DNA from: a bacterium
Lineage (GTDB): Bacteria; Bacillota; Clostridia; Lachnospirales; Lachnospiraceae
Assembly: GCA_030539165.1 (NCBI GenBank)
Contig: JAUNSO010000017.1
Span: forward strand, 1-58,169
Length of the DNA: 58,169 nt
Direction: 5' to 3'
Within the stretch, counting starts at the first letter, position 1, and each line of letters starts with the position of its first letter. The position numbers and the translations under genes are program-made. Of the stretch, positions 17,223 through 26,680 are shown in pieces. The notes under the pieces are model-generated. The model saw nothing but the letters and a program-made list of their open reading frames with translations. It did not search any database and was not told where the DNA came from.

Positions 17223-18314
17223 ATGACAAGAAATACATTAATATGGAGAGAACGCCTGAATGATAAAAATGTACTGCATTATCATGGTGAGAAGTGTGAC
17301 AAAGTCATGAATGCTGGGGACAAGGTATCGGGTCTGCAGGCGTGCTATATTGGTATTCATGTGATTTTGGAGGAAGCTTTGCTGGATGAGGTCTATGATC
17401 AGCTGCCGGATGGTGCAGATGTCTTTATCGTGCGGATCGGGAACCGGATTGATTTTCAAAAGGAAGGCCTGTTGTTGATCAGACATGGCTTTGAGCATAT
17501 TGTGCAGATGAAGCATCGTGAATTTAAGCGCAGTTACGTGATCCATTGCCAGAAGGGAAGGAAGGACAGCCCTTTGCTTTCGATCATTGTGCCGTTATAT
17601 AATGAAGAAAGTACAGCAGGTGAGCTGTTGGACAAGCTGATCAACCGTAAATGGGTGATGGATTGTGAGTTTGTGATCGTGGAGAGTAATTCAAAGGATC
17701 GGACGCGTGAGATCGCGCAGTCGTTTGCAGATCATCCGAATGTGAAGCTGGTACTGGAAGATAAGCCGTCAGGTAAGGGAAATGGCGTGCTCCGGGGCAT
17801 CAAGGAAGCCTCCGGGCAGTTTATCGCGATTCAGGATGGGGATCTGGAGTATGATGTGGAGGACTATGACAAGCTGTTGCCTCCGGTTCGTGACTATAAG
17901 ACATTATTTATGCTGGGCAGCCGTTATAAGAAGGATGACTGGCGTATGCGGAAATTTTCTGATGGGGGCAAGTGGATTGCGGATTATCTGAATCTGGGTC
18001 AGAAGCTGTTGACCTGGACCTTGAATACGGCCTGCGGATGCAAGCTGACCGATCCGTTTACGATGTATAAGATCTTTCATAGGGACTGTATGTACGGCAT
18101 CAATTTTGTGGGCGGCAACTTCGGTCTGGACTGGGAGCTGGTGATCCGTTTCATCCGCAAGGGTTATGTTCCGATGGAAATTCCTATTTATTATAAAGCC
18201 AGATCTTATGCGGAAGGAAAGCATATTGATCTCTTTAAGACACCAATTGAGGGCTTGAAGGCCCTATGGCACTGCAGAGTAGCATCCGGGAAGTATGATT
18301 ATGGGGATGAGTAA
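17223..18314 (+). CDS. GT2 family glycosyltransferase, dolichol-phosphate-mannose-synthase-like
   Basis: 363 residues. The N-terminal 105 residues are an extra unassigned part. The GT-A domain begins SPLLSIIVPLYNEES (about 117-131), followed by VESNSKDRTREIA and the metal-binding region IQDGDLEYD (about 203-211). No C-terminal membrane anchor is seen, so it is probably cytoplasmic or peripheral. Such enzymes transfer a sugar from a nucleotide donor, often onto a lipid phosphate. ATG 17223 follows GGAGGACAGGGTAAT. Neighbours suggest a role in surface-glycan assembly. Confidence 0.85.
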   Translation: MTRNTLIWRERLNDKNVLHYHGEKCDKVMNAGDKVSGLQACYIGIHVILEEALLDEVYDQLPDGADVFIVRIGNRIDFQKEGLLLIRHGFEHIVQMKHREFKRSYVIHCQKGRKDSPLLSIIVPLYNEESTAGELLDKLINRKWVMDCEFVIVESNSKDRTREIAQSFADHPNVKLVLEDKPSGKGNGVLRGIKEASGQFIAIQDGDLEYDVEDYDKLLPPVRDYKTLFMLGSRYKKDDWRMRKFSDGGKWIADYLNLGQKLLTWTLNTACGCKLTDPFTMYKIFHRDCMYGINFVGGNFGLDWELVIRFIRKGYVPMEIPIYYKARSYAEGKHIDLFKTPIEGLKALWHCRVASGKYDYGDE

Positions 18315-18388
18315 ATCTATTTGAGACTGTGAACACTCTGAGGCTCTATGAATATAGTATAGGAGAATCTATATTTTGGAGTTTGAAT

Positions 18389-18838
18389 ATGAAGGAGTTT
18401 CATCCACAGAAGGTATTTGTGCAATATAGGGATTGCATGCAGCCGACTGGACCGGTCGAGGGCAGGAAGTATACAATTACACACTCGGATGCGACAGCGG
18501 ATTTATTTGTGACAATAGCAGACTGCTATGCAGAGGACAGGGTGTCGAGGATGCGAGATGAGGTGAGGCTTGCATGGGAGTTCCATAATGGGAAGCCGGT
18601 ATTGATGGGATCTGTCTTGATTGACGAGAGGGGCATGACAGAGAATTCCTGTATGAGAAGCCAGATCTTCTATCGGGAGATGCCAATGGCACTGAAGGCG
18701 CTGCGATGGGCAGATCGATTTTTATTCTGTGAGGATCCGTGTCTTGATAGTGCTCAGGTATGGATTCATTTTATCTCCTGCAATCCGGCACTGGATAAGA
18801 GCTATGATTTTGGAACGATTGGAAGTTATATGTGCTGA
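18389..18838 (+). CDS. Staygreen family protein
   Basis: 149 residues. The pattern HPQKVFVQYRD, GPVEGRKYTITHSDATADLF, VSRMRDEV and ending FGTIGSYMC matches the staygreen domain (PF12638). Plant members, and some bacterial homologues, remove magnesium from chlorophyll. Here the natural substrate is unknown. The start is ATG 18389 (GGAG 7 bases upstream) rather than the longer open frame from 18329. It follows the glycosyltransferase by 74 bases and is closed by a terminator at 18854. Confidence 0.8.
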   Translation: MKEFHPQKVFVQYRDCMQPTGPVEGRKYTITHSDATADLFVTIADCYAEDRVSRMRDEVRLAWEFHNGKPVLMGSVLIDERGMTENSCMRSQIFYREMPMALKALRWADRFLFCEDPCLDSAQVWIHFISCNPALDKSYDFGTIGSYMC

Positions 18839-18853
18839 ATATTAAAGAGAGAA

Positions 18854-18892
18854 GAGAACAATGGCAATTATGACTGACATTGTTCTTTTTTT
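18854..18892 (+). terminator. Rho-independent terminator after the staygreen gene
   Basis: The arms AGAACAATG and CATTGTTCT enclose a loop of about 14 bases and are followed by seven T. Confidence 0.8.
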
Positions 18893-18983
18893 ATGGGTTT
18901 TGTATGCTTTATAAGGAACAATAAATTTGTATGAAATATATCAAAGTACAATTTTGTTGTATCATAAAATAAGAATAGATTTA

Positions 18984-19008
18984 TTTTACAATATGTGGTA
19001 TTGTAAAA
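18984..19008. promoter_or_regulatory. Perfect 9-bp inverted repeat upstream of the YHYH-domain gene
   Basis: TTTTACAAT (18984-18992) and ATTGTAAAA (19000-19008) flank a 7-base centre. The repeat lies about 65 bases before the start codon and is a candidate operator. The same arms, with a 3-base centre, occur at 5399-5417 upstream of agrA. Confidence 0.4.
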
Positions 19009-19072
19009 ATATAGAATTGCAGGAGAAAAGTGTAGTCACACAAAAGACAAAATCGTTTATAGGAGGTACTAT

Positions 19073-19564
19073 ATGAGAAAAACAGGTAAATATGTAGTGA
19101 TGATTCTTACAGCATGGACAATACTTTTTGGATTGGAAACTATTTGTAATGTACCGATAACTCAATTGTATATAGAAGCACATTCAGGTAGAACAGACTC
19201 CAGTGGTGGGCATAAAGATAATAGAAATAAAAGTGGTTTGGGTTCATATCATTATCATTGCGGAGGAAACCCTGCTCATTTACATTCAGATGGGGCATGC
19301 CCATATGCAGCAGGTACAGAAAGCAAAGCAACAAGTACTGCAGCTGCAACTTCAGATGCAAGTGGAACAACTAAGAATAAGGTGAGCAAAAGTGACATTA
19401 AGAAGGTGCAGGAAGCATTAAACTTCTTAGGTTATGACTGTGGGACACCCGATGGAACCTGTGGAAAGACAACAAAAAAGAGAATTAAGGAATATCAGGA
19501 GGATATGGGAGTCACTGTCGATGGAGTAATTGATGCAGAGCTATTAGAAGCACTTGGGGTATAA
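19073..19564 (+). CDS. Secreted YHYH-domain protein with peptidoglycan-binding domain
   Basis: 163 residues: a signal peptide (about 1-26, KTGKYVVMILTAWTILFG), then a YHYH domain (HSGRTDSSGGHKDNRNKSG, then SYHYHCGG and HLHSDGACPY, about 38-78). This is a His-rich small domain often found at the start of secreted proteins. After a Ser/Thr/Ala linker (about 82-104) comes a PG_binding_1 domain (about 107-162, IKKVQEALNFLGYDCGTPDG). It is probably exported and bound to the cell wall, perhaps with metal bound by the His cluster. ATG 19073 follows AGGAGGT. Confidence 0.85.
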   Translation: MRKTGKYVVMILTAWTILFGLETICNVPITQLYIEAHSGRTDSSGGHKDNRNKSGLGSYHYHCGGNPAHLHSDGACPYAAGTESKATSTAAATSDASGTTKNKVSKSDIKKVQEALNFLGYDCGTPDGTCGKTTKKRIKEYQEDMGVTVDGVIDAELLEALGV

Positions 19565-20177
19565 AAAATCAGATACTGATCATGATGGATGTGATTGTAG
19601 AGCAGGGGTGCTGTTTGGGTGTGAAGGTTAGGAGCTGGACGATGGAGATTTGAGGAAGCCAGAGTGCATTGCAGAATTGATGCTGTTTGAGCGTGAAGGT
19701 TAGGAATTTGGATAACGAGGATTTGAGGAAGCCAGAGTGTGTTGCAGAACTGCTGCTGTTTGAGCGCGAAGGTTAGGAATTTGGATAATGAGGGCTTGGA
19801 AGAGCCAGAGGGTGTTCCAAAAGTGGTGCTGTTTGGGCGTAAAGGTTAAACGTTTGGACAAGAGAGAGGGAAGAAATGCGAGTAGAATTCCAAAGTTAGT
19901 GAGTAACAAGCTGTTTGTGGAATGGGATATGCTTTTTGAGAAGATTTGTTGTCCAAAAAGAAGCAGTTAGGTGAAGTGAAGAGGGGAATTTGGAATTGAA
20001 AGGCGATTTGCCAAGTTTATTGTCCAAAATGAAGCTAAAGTGTGTTCTGGAGCCGATGCTGCTTACATGAGGAGCAAGAAGGGGACGGAACCTTTTTGCG
20101 GCTTCCTACATTTCTATTATGCTATGAATATAGGAAGGGGCAGAAATTAGGCTTAATAAAGGCTTTATGGCAGCATT
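19565..20177. repeat. Non-coding region with degenerate 73-bp tandem repeats
   Basis: No gene is supported in these 613 bases. A block TGCTGTTTGRGYGYGAAGGT recurs at 19609, 19681, 19754 and 19827, so the period is 72-73 bp. Each unit continues with TTTGGATAA, then GAGGATTTGAGGAAGCCAGAG and a GTTGCAGAA segment. The copies decay from left to right; a weak fifth copy may begin near 19908. The units contain stops in every frame. From about 20040 to 20177 the sequence is unique and featureless. Not CRISPR-like, since there are no unique spacers. Confidence 0.7.
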
Positions 20178-20408
20178 TCAAACAGGCAGCATTTTCAGGT
20201 AGCCGATACAGAGCGAGATCATGCACAGGAAATAGAGGACAGCTTCATTAAGCCGTCGGTAGTAGGCAGAATAGACTGTGTTGATGGAGCCTGTGAGGAA
20301 AATGGCTGCCATCATGATCGGACCGGTGAACATGCCGCATATGAAATAGAATTCAAATAATGTTGTTAACGCTATAATGATGAATAGGGTACTTAAAATC
20401 TGTCGCAT
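20178..20408 (-). CDS. Small membrane protein
   Basis: 76 residues with two to three hydrophobic segments (about 5-28, 29-42 and 55-75) and a short positively charged loop (YYRRLNE). The start is well supported by AAAGGAGA upstream of ATG 20408. No family is recognised. It stands alone, divergent from the lysozyme gene at 20533, with a shared 124-base upstream region. Confidence 0.65.
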   Translation of the reverse strand: MRQILSTLFIIIALTTLFEFYFICGMFTGPIMMAAIFLTGSINTVYSAYYRRLNEAVLYFLCMISLCIGYLKMLPV

Positions 20409-20532
20409 GGGAAATCTCCTTTGCGACAGTATTTGCGTCTGGGAGGCAATTTATACATTGTAGAACTGCTAAAAAAGTGTTAGAATAAACAGCAAGTGAA
20501 ATTATGTAAGAATACAGAGGAGTGGAGTACAG

Positions 20533-21594
20533 ATGAAAAACAGGGGAATGAAGGCATTGATGACCATGGTACTGACGGTATCAATGGTATTGACCAGTGC
20601 GGTCGGGGTATTTGCGACAACGGCTGATTATTATGATCCGGGCTGGAACAGAGTCGGAGGAGTGTTCGTGAATAAGTCAGGAGCACCGATTGCAGGGGCT
20701 TTGAAGCGGGGAATTGATGTGTCTTATCATCAGGGAGCGATTGACTGGAATGCAGTGGCAGGTAGTGATATCCAGTTTGCGTTTATCCGTGCGGGCAGCT
20801 TTAAGAGTGGTCTGGATTCATGCTTTCGTGCCAATATGTCAGGTGCAATCGCAGCGGGTATCCCCGTAGGTATCTATGTATATTCCTATGCAACAACACC
20901 GGAAATGGCAGCACAGGAGGGTATGTTTGCAATTTCCTGTGCAAAGGATTATCCGATTTCCTATCCGATTGCGTATGATATAGAGGATGCATACCATAAG
21001 GGAATGACACCGGATCAGCTGAAAACGTTAATCAATTCATTCTGCAATACTGTACAGAGTGCAGGATATTATCCCATTGTATATTCAAGTAAAAACTGGT
21101 TTACAAATCGGATTGGGTCAGTCACACAGGATACATGGGTGGCTCAGTATGCAGATGCGTGTGCATATCCCGGATACTCGTTCTGGCAGCCGACAAGCCA
21201 CGGCTATGTAAACGGAGTGGCAGGCAGAGTCGATCTGGACTTTCAGTTTAAGGACTATTCAGGAACGATCATAGCGAATGGATTCAAAACAGTCAATGGC
21301 AAGACCTTTTTCATGGAAAACTATATGATGCACAGAGGCTGGCTGGACTACAATGGTAAACGGTACTATATGGAGCCGTTGCTTGGAGTGATGCAGACCG
21401 GATTGGTTTCGGACGGAACAGGCATTTACTTTATGGGTGAGGATGGAACAATGCAGACCGGACTGGTCAGCATCGGCGCAAATCAGTACTATTTCGATCC
21501 GACCACAGGCGTTATGGCTACCAATACAACTGTTAAAATAGGCAAGAAGAACTATCTGATCGATATGGTCGGAATCGTTCATCAGGCACCGTAA
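20533..21594 (+). CDS. Secreted GH25 lysozyme with C-terminal cell-wall-binding repeats
   Basis: 353 residues. A signal peptide (about 1-29, ending GVFATTA) precedes a GH25 muramidase domain (about 57-240). The N-terminal Asp lies in RGIDVSYHQG (D62) and the catalytic acidic pair in PIAYDIEDAY (about 144-153). The C-terminus carries three or so choline-binding-like repeats (GWLDYNGKRYYME, MQTGLVSDGTGIYFM, QTGLVSIGANQYYFD). The enzyme cleaves between N-acetylmuramic acid and N-acetylglucosamine in peptidoglycan. It may serve cell-wall turnover or attack on neighbours. ATG 20533 follows AGAGGAGTGGAG, and the O-acetyltransferase follows 9 bases later. Confidence 0.92.
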   Translation: MKNRGMKALMTMVLTVSMVLTSAVGVFATTADYYDPGWNRVGGVFVNKSGAPIAGALKRGIDVSYHQGAIDWNAVAGSDIQFAFIRAGSFKSGLDSCFRANMSGAIAAGIPVGIYVYSYATTPEMAAQEGMFAISCAKDYPISYPIAYDIEDAYHKGMTPDQLKTLINSFCNTVQSAGYYPIVYSSKNWFTNRIGSVTQDTWVAQYADACAYPGYSFWQPTSHGYVNGVAGRVDLDFQFKDYSGTIIANGFKTVNGKTFFMENYMMHRGWLDYNGKRYYMEPLLGVMQTGLVSDGTGIYFMGEDGTMQTGLVSIGANQYYFDPTTGVMATNTTVKIGKKNYLIDMVGIVHQAP

Positions 21595-21603
21595 GGAGAC
21601 TGT

Positions 21604-22308
21604 ATGCTGAAACGGTATTTATTACAAATGGGTTCGTGGATTTACAGACACACAGCGTTTCCTCTGAAGAAAATCAATGTTCAGAGGAAGACGAACAGTG
21701 TGTTTGTTCAGAATACTTATTTCAGAAATACTGTTTTTGAAGGCAGGAATTTTCTGGACAAGGGCGCCTATGTGGCAAATTCTTATATTGGATACGGAAC
21801 GAATATCAATCGGTATTCCAATATTTCCGAAGCAAAAATTGGACGATACTGTAGTATTGCACCAAATGTGGAAATTGTCATCGGACAGCATCCGGTGAAG
21901 GAGAAATTCGTGTCAACGCACGCGGCATTTTATTCTGCAAGGGAAACACTGGGCTACACGTATCGAAATGAGACTGTGTTTGAGGAACAAAAATATCTGG
22001 TGGATTCGTATCAGGTCATGATCGGAAATGATGTCTGGATTGCAAGTGATGTGCGCATCCTGGCGGGCGTTACAATCGGTGATGGTGCAATTATTGGAGC
22101 ATGTTCATTGGTTACCAGAGATGTAGAACCATATGGAATATATGTAGGAATTCCGGCTAAGAAGATTGGATATCGCTTTGATGAGGACACAGTAGAGAAG
22201 CTGAAGAAAATCAAATGGTGGGAGCATGATGAGGCATGGATGCGTAAACATGTGACAGAATTTGATGATGTGGATTCATTTGTGACAAACTATCAAAATC
22301 TGACCTAG
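21604..22308 (+). CDS. Left-handed beta-helix O-acetyltransferase (CatB/XAT-like)
   Basis: 234 residues. Hexapeptide repeats form the middle and end (KIGRYCSIAPNVEIVIGQH; VMIGNDVWIASDVRILAGV; IGDGAIIGACSLVTRDV), followed by a C-terminal helix rich in Lys and Trp. The QH motif (about residue 98) fits the catalytic His of the xenobiotic acetyltransferase group, but the context (lysozyme, EamA-like pair, glycosyltransferase) favours acetylation of a surface sugar. ATG 21604 lies 9 bases after the lysozyme stop, with AAGGAGACTGT as ribosome site. Confidence 0.85.
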   Translation: MLKRYLLQMGSWIYRHTAFPLKKINVQRKTNSVFVQNTYFRNTVFEGRNFLDKGAYVANSYIGYGTNINRYSNISEAKIGRYCSIAPNVEIVIGQHPVKEKFVSTHAAFYSARETLGYTYRNETVFEEQKYLVDSYQVMIGNDVWIASDVRILAGVTIGDGAIIGACSLVTRDVEPYGIYVGIPAKKIGYRFDEDTVEKLKKIKWWEHDEAWMRKHVTEFDDVDSFVTNYQNLT

Positions 22309-22319
22309 GGAGGACTAAT

Positions 22320-22811
22320 TTGAAGCAAAATACAATACAGAATGAAATGATTACAAAATCACAAACAAAATCACAGAAGGTGAAGCTCTATATCGTGCTT
22401 CATCTTCTTCTTATGATGTTCTCGGTGATGGGAATCTGCAGTAAGACGGCAGCCAATCAGGAATTTATGAGTTTTCCGTTCATATTTTACTATGGGCTGA
22501 TGCTGGCAATTCTGGCGGTCTATGCGGTTGCCTGGCAGCAGATTATCAAGAGACTGCCGCTGACAACAGCATTTGCCAATAAGGCTGTGACGGTGGTATG
22601 GGGTATGGTATGGGGCGTCGTGGCATTTCGTGAACAAATCTCTCTGAATAAGGTGATCGGCAGTGTGATCATCATACTGGGAATCGTGCTGTATTCCAAG
22701 GCGGGAGAATCGGAGAGCCCGCAGGCAGAGGAAGCAGAAACACAGCTTGAGGATACCACGGCAGACGTCAGAAGTATGCAGACAGGTGAGTCTGAAAAGG
22801 AGGCGAGATAA
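22320..22811 (+). CDS. Half-size EamA/SMR-type transporter subunit with long acidic tail
   Basis: 163 residues with four membrane segments (about 24-43, 51-70, 78-98 and 104-124) and the typical TTAFANKAVTVVWGMVWGVVAFRE block of small multidrug resistance/EamA half-transporters, then a soluble acidic tail (about 127-163). The start is TTG 22320 with AGGGAGGA upstream. Its stop overlaps the next gene (ATAATG). Paired half-size proteins of this kind resemble ArnE/ArnF, which flip lipid-linked sugars. The acyl- and glycosyltransferase neighbours support that role. Confidence 0.8.
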   Translation: MKQNTIQNEMITKSQTKSQKVKLYIVLHLLLMMFSVMGICSKTAANQEFMSFPFIFYYGLMLAILAVYAVAWQQIIKRLPLTTAFANKAVTVVWGMVWGVVAFREQISLNKVIGSVIIILGIVLYSKAGESESPQAEEAETQLEDTTADVRSMQTGESEKEAR

Positions 22812-23182
22812 TGGCTCCTTATGTGATTTTATATTTATCAAGTGTATTTATTGCAGCAATATCGCAGGTACTGCTGAAAAAGGAGGCAATGAAGCCGCAT
22901 AAAAGTGTCATACAGGAATACTTGAATCCACTGGTGGTGATCGCATATACATTTTTTCTGGGAACAACGATTCTCAGCATGCTGGCATATAAGGGGATTC
23001 CGCTGAACCTCGGTCCAATACTGGAGACAACAAGTTATCTCTATATTACAGTGTTTGGGGTTACGATTTTCAAGGAAAAGCTGACAAAGCAGAAGACGTT
23101 TGCATTGTTGATGATCATTACCGGCATAGCGGTCTATACGGTGGGAGATATGATACCGGGACTGAACATGGTTTTGATCTGA
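22811..23182 (+). CDS. Second half-size EamA/SMR-type transporter subunit (ArnF-like)
   Basis: 123 residues with four membrane segments and the characteristic SQVLLKKEAMK (about 19-29) and LGPILETTSYLYITVFGVTI (about 76-95) blocks. It overlaps the previous gene by one base and has AAAAGGAGGCGAGATA before its ATG, so the two should be made in equal amounts and probably form a heterodimer. It is likely a lipid-linked sugar flippase subunit. A drug-efflux role is the main alternative. Confidence 0.82.
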   Translation: MAPYVILYLSSVFIAAISQVLLKKEAMKPHKSVIQEYLNPLVVIAYTFFLGTTILSMLAYKGIPLNLGPILETTSYLYITVFGVTIFKEKLTKQKTFALLMIITGIAVYTVGDMIPGLNMVLI

Positions 23183-23307
23183 CAAAAGCGATTATAAACA
23201 GAGTATAAAATAAAGCTCAATAAGTCTATTTTTTTGATGTCGAAAAATGCGAATTATCACATAAAAATTTTCTTGCATTTTGCAGAAATGTTTGTTATTG
23301 TAATAAA

Positions 23308-23556
23308 GGACTTAACGAGTTACGAATTACTTAATGAATTAAGTGCCTGCTTACAGGAAAACCGTTGGCATGGTTATTACGACTGTACCATTCACGTTGT
23401 CACCAAAGATATGCATAGCGTATATCGGCGGACAACAGCAAAATGACATCCGTCATTAGCATTCACACACAGCTCCACAGTCAAGTGACGGTCAACGGTT
23501 TTCCTGCGTGCAGGCTCTTATGTTGTCTCAAGAGACTTTCAAAGTCTCTTTTTTGT
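23308..23556 (+). ncRNA. Probable structured non-coding RNA with own promoter and terminator
   Basis: About 400 bases lie between convergent genes (23183-23580) with no credible gene. A promoter TTGCAT (23273-23278), 17-base spacer and TATTGT (23296-23301) precedes an extended inverted repeat. GCCTGC plus CAGGAAAACCGTTG near 23345-23367 pairs with CAACGGTTTTCCTG plus GCAGGC near 23493-23516. Inner pairs include GACTGT with ACAGTC, and AATGAC with GTCATT. An intrinsic terminator (AGAGAC, loop, GTCTCT, T-run, 23531-23554) ends it. The transcript would be about 250 nt. It could belong to a known class such as raiA or 6S RNA, but I cannot confirm either. Confidence 0.55.
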
Positions 23557-23580
23557 TTTCATCTAAACCTTGGAGTATCA

Positions 23581-24267
23581 TCAATCCCTGGAAATTAAAA
23601 ATCGCAGGAATTCAATTGCATGTTCCGGATGCGGGGCATTGGCAGAGATGGTGAAGATCGGGTGAACACCATCCTGATAGGTGTCATCATCCTTGAGACG
23701 GACACAACTGTCCATGTAGAGCCCGACAGGAACCGTACTGCCGTTTTCATATGTGGCAGTATAATAGGTATATCCCTTTTGCTCAAGCTCAGCGGCAAGG
23801 TCAGCAGGGAGCAGCTCAGTCAGATTACAAAAAGCCTCAGCACTGGCATAGGCATCGATGATGTTTTGGTCACCAACCATGACGTCTATTTCTTTTGCAG
23901 CAAAGAGAGCCATAACCTTTTGCTGGTATGCCAGACTCATCTGGTCAGCAGCGTCCAGATCTATGTGCATGGAGAAATCAATATTTAACTGCATCGCCTC
24001 TGTGTCAACACCGGAGTAGTTCACATATTCATTGACCAGTGTGGTATCAGTTTCATAGGTGTAGTTGGAATTCAGTATGCATGCGGAGAGATAGGTTTCA
24101 CGGTTATTACTGATGATGTCTTTGACCAGGGTAAAGATAAAGACTACAGCTACAATGCCTATGATAATCGGTATTTTGTAATAATCCCAGATATATCGCA
24201 GCTTCTCTTTCACAGTCATATTTTTAAACTTGCTTTTTTCAGCACGGATGTCATCATTGACGGGCAT
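23581..24267 (-). CDS. Membrane-anchored extracytoplasmic protein of unknown function
   Basis: The open frame starts at 24336, but ATG 24267 is chosen because AGAGGTG lies 6 bases upstream. This gives 228 residues beginning MPVNDDIRAEK. A cytoplasmic N-terminus is followed by one membrane segment (about 33-50, IPIIIGIVAVVFIFTLV) and a long outer domain. The repeated DVMVGDQNIIDAYASAEAFCNL pattern and the end HPEHAIEFLRFL resemble solute-binding-like proteins of Clostridia, but the family is not certain. Convergent with the ncRNA, it stands alone on the minus strand. Confidence 0.65.
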   Translation of the reverse strand: MPVNDDIRAEKSKFKNMTVKEKLRYIWDYYKIPIIIGIVAVVFIFTLVKDIISNNRETYLSACILNSNYTYETDTTLVNEYVNYSGVDTEAMQLNIDFSMHIDLDAADQMSLAYQQKVMALFAAKEIDVMVGDQNIIDAYASAEAFCNLTELLPADLAAELEQKGYTYYTATYENGSTVPVGLYMDSCVRLKDDDTYQDGVHPIFTISANAPHPEHAIEFLRFLISRD

Positions 24268-24522
24268 GTCATTCACCTCTTCGGTCATTCTATACAGATA
24301 CCTAACAATCATACATTTTGTGCGGGCTGATGTCAATTGAGCCTGACTGAAAACTTTGTGAAATCTTTGTTAAATAACTGCCAGTCAAGACAGAAAGAGG
24401 TTGTGGGAAAGACTGAAATTTGGTACAATGTCATTCAAAGACTAAAATGAAGTGCGGCTGAGCGGGAGAACGATTTCTGCCTGCAGAATTGAATGGAAAT
24501 GACGCACAAGGAGGAATGTTAC

Positions 24523-25023
24523 ATGAATGATACATATGTAGAGTGCCTGATTAAGAAAAAACCGAATCCGCTGAATGTCCTGATCAAGGCTGTCATCTAT
24601 GCGGCTACAGCAACATGTGCAATCCTGGCGCTGTCCGGATTGCTGATTATGTTTGTCCCGACCATCGGGCTTGGCCTGCTCATCTATTTCTGGATGCCCA
24701 ATCTGGATCTGGAGTATGAGTATCTCTATTTAGATAAGGAGATCAGCATTGATAAGGTCATGAATAAGCAGAAAAGAAAGCGTGTAGCAACACTGGATCT
24801 GAATAAAATGGAGCTGATGGCACCGGAGAACTCTCATGAGCTGGATTCCTACAAAAACCGGAATCCAAAAATCAAGGATTATTCATCCAGAGAGCCTGAG
24901 GCAAAGCGTTATATACTTGTATACAACGGCAATGCGGGTATTGAACTGCACTGTATAGAGCCAAATGCAGAGATGCTGAAGTGCATAAAATCTGTCTTTC
25001 CGAGAAAAATGCGTGAGTATTAA
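24523..25023 (+). CDS. DUF6106 family membrane protein
   Basis: 166 residues from ATG 24523, preceded by AAGGAGGAATGTTAC; the longer frame from 24493 lacks a ribosome site. Two membrane segments (about 20-42 and 46-60) are followed by LEYEYLYLDKEISIDKVMNK and a soluble C-terminus that includes RYILVYNGNAG. The pattern matches the DUF6106 family common in Lachnospiraceae. Function unknown. The gene lies just upstream of guaB but is separated from it by guaB's own promoter. Confidence 0.7.
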   Translation: MNDTYVECLIKKKPNPLNVLIKAVIYAATATCAILALSGLLIMFVPTIGLGLLIYFWMPNLDLEYEYLYLDKEISIDKVMNKQKRKRVATLDLNKMELMAPENSHELDSYKNRNPKIKDYSSREPEAKRYILVYNGNAGIELHCIEPNAEMLKCIKSVFPRKMREY

Positions 25024-25043
25024 TAAAAAAGAGTTTTGTGCGA

Positions 25044-25072
25044 TTGACACACTGTGTCAGATTTGGTAGAAT
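25044..25072 (+). promoter_or_regulatory. Sigma-A type promoter of guaB
   Basis: TTGACA (25044-25049), a 17-base spacer and TAGAAT (25067-25072): a near-consensus promoter. The leader is only about 25 bases, so there is no room for a purine riboswitch. Confidence 0.8.
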
Positions 25073-25102
25073 TGAAAACATTAAAATTAAAGGAGGAATT
25101 GA

Positions 25103-26563
<1,461 letters not shown>

Positions 26564-26680
26564 GTCACCGATTTGCAGGGCAAATCGATGACATGAGTGA
26601 AACTGTCCGAAGGAAGTTTTACTCTGGCGAAGCCCAATCTCAGCCAACTACAGATATACAAAGAAGGGAACTACATCAAC

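Noticed and set aside
19700..19970. Open frames on both strands in the repeat region
   Set aside because: They are by-products of the 73-bp repeat; each unit contains stops in other frames and there is no ribosome site.
23234..23446. Plus-strand 70-codon open frame
   Set aside because: Overlaps the long inverted repeat of the proposed RNA, starts without a ribosome site and resembles no protein.
26564..26610. Terminator after guaB
   Set aside because: The CGATTTGC/GCAAATCG hairpin has no T-run, so termination is not supported.
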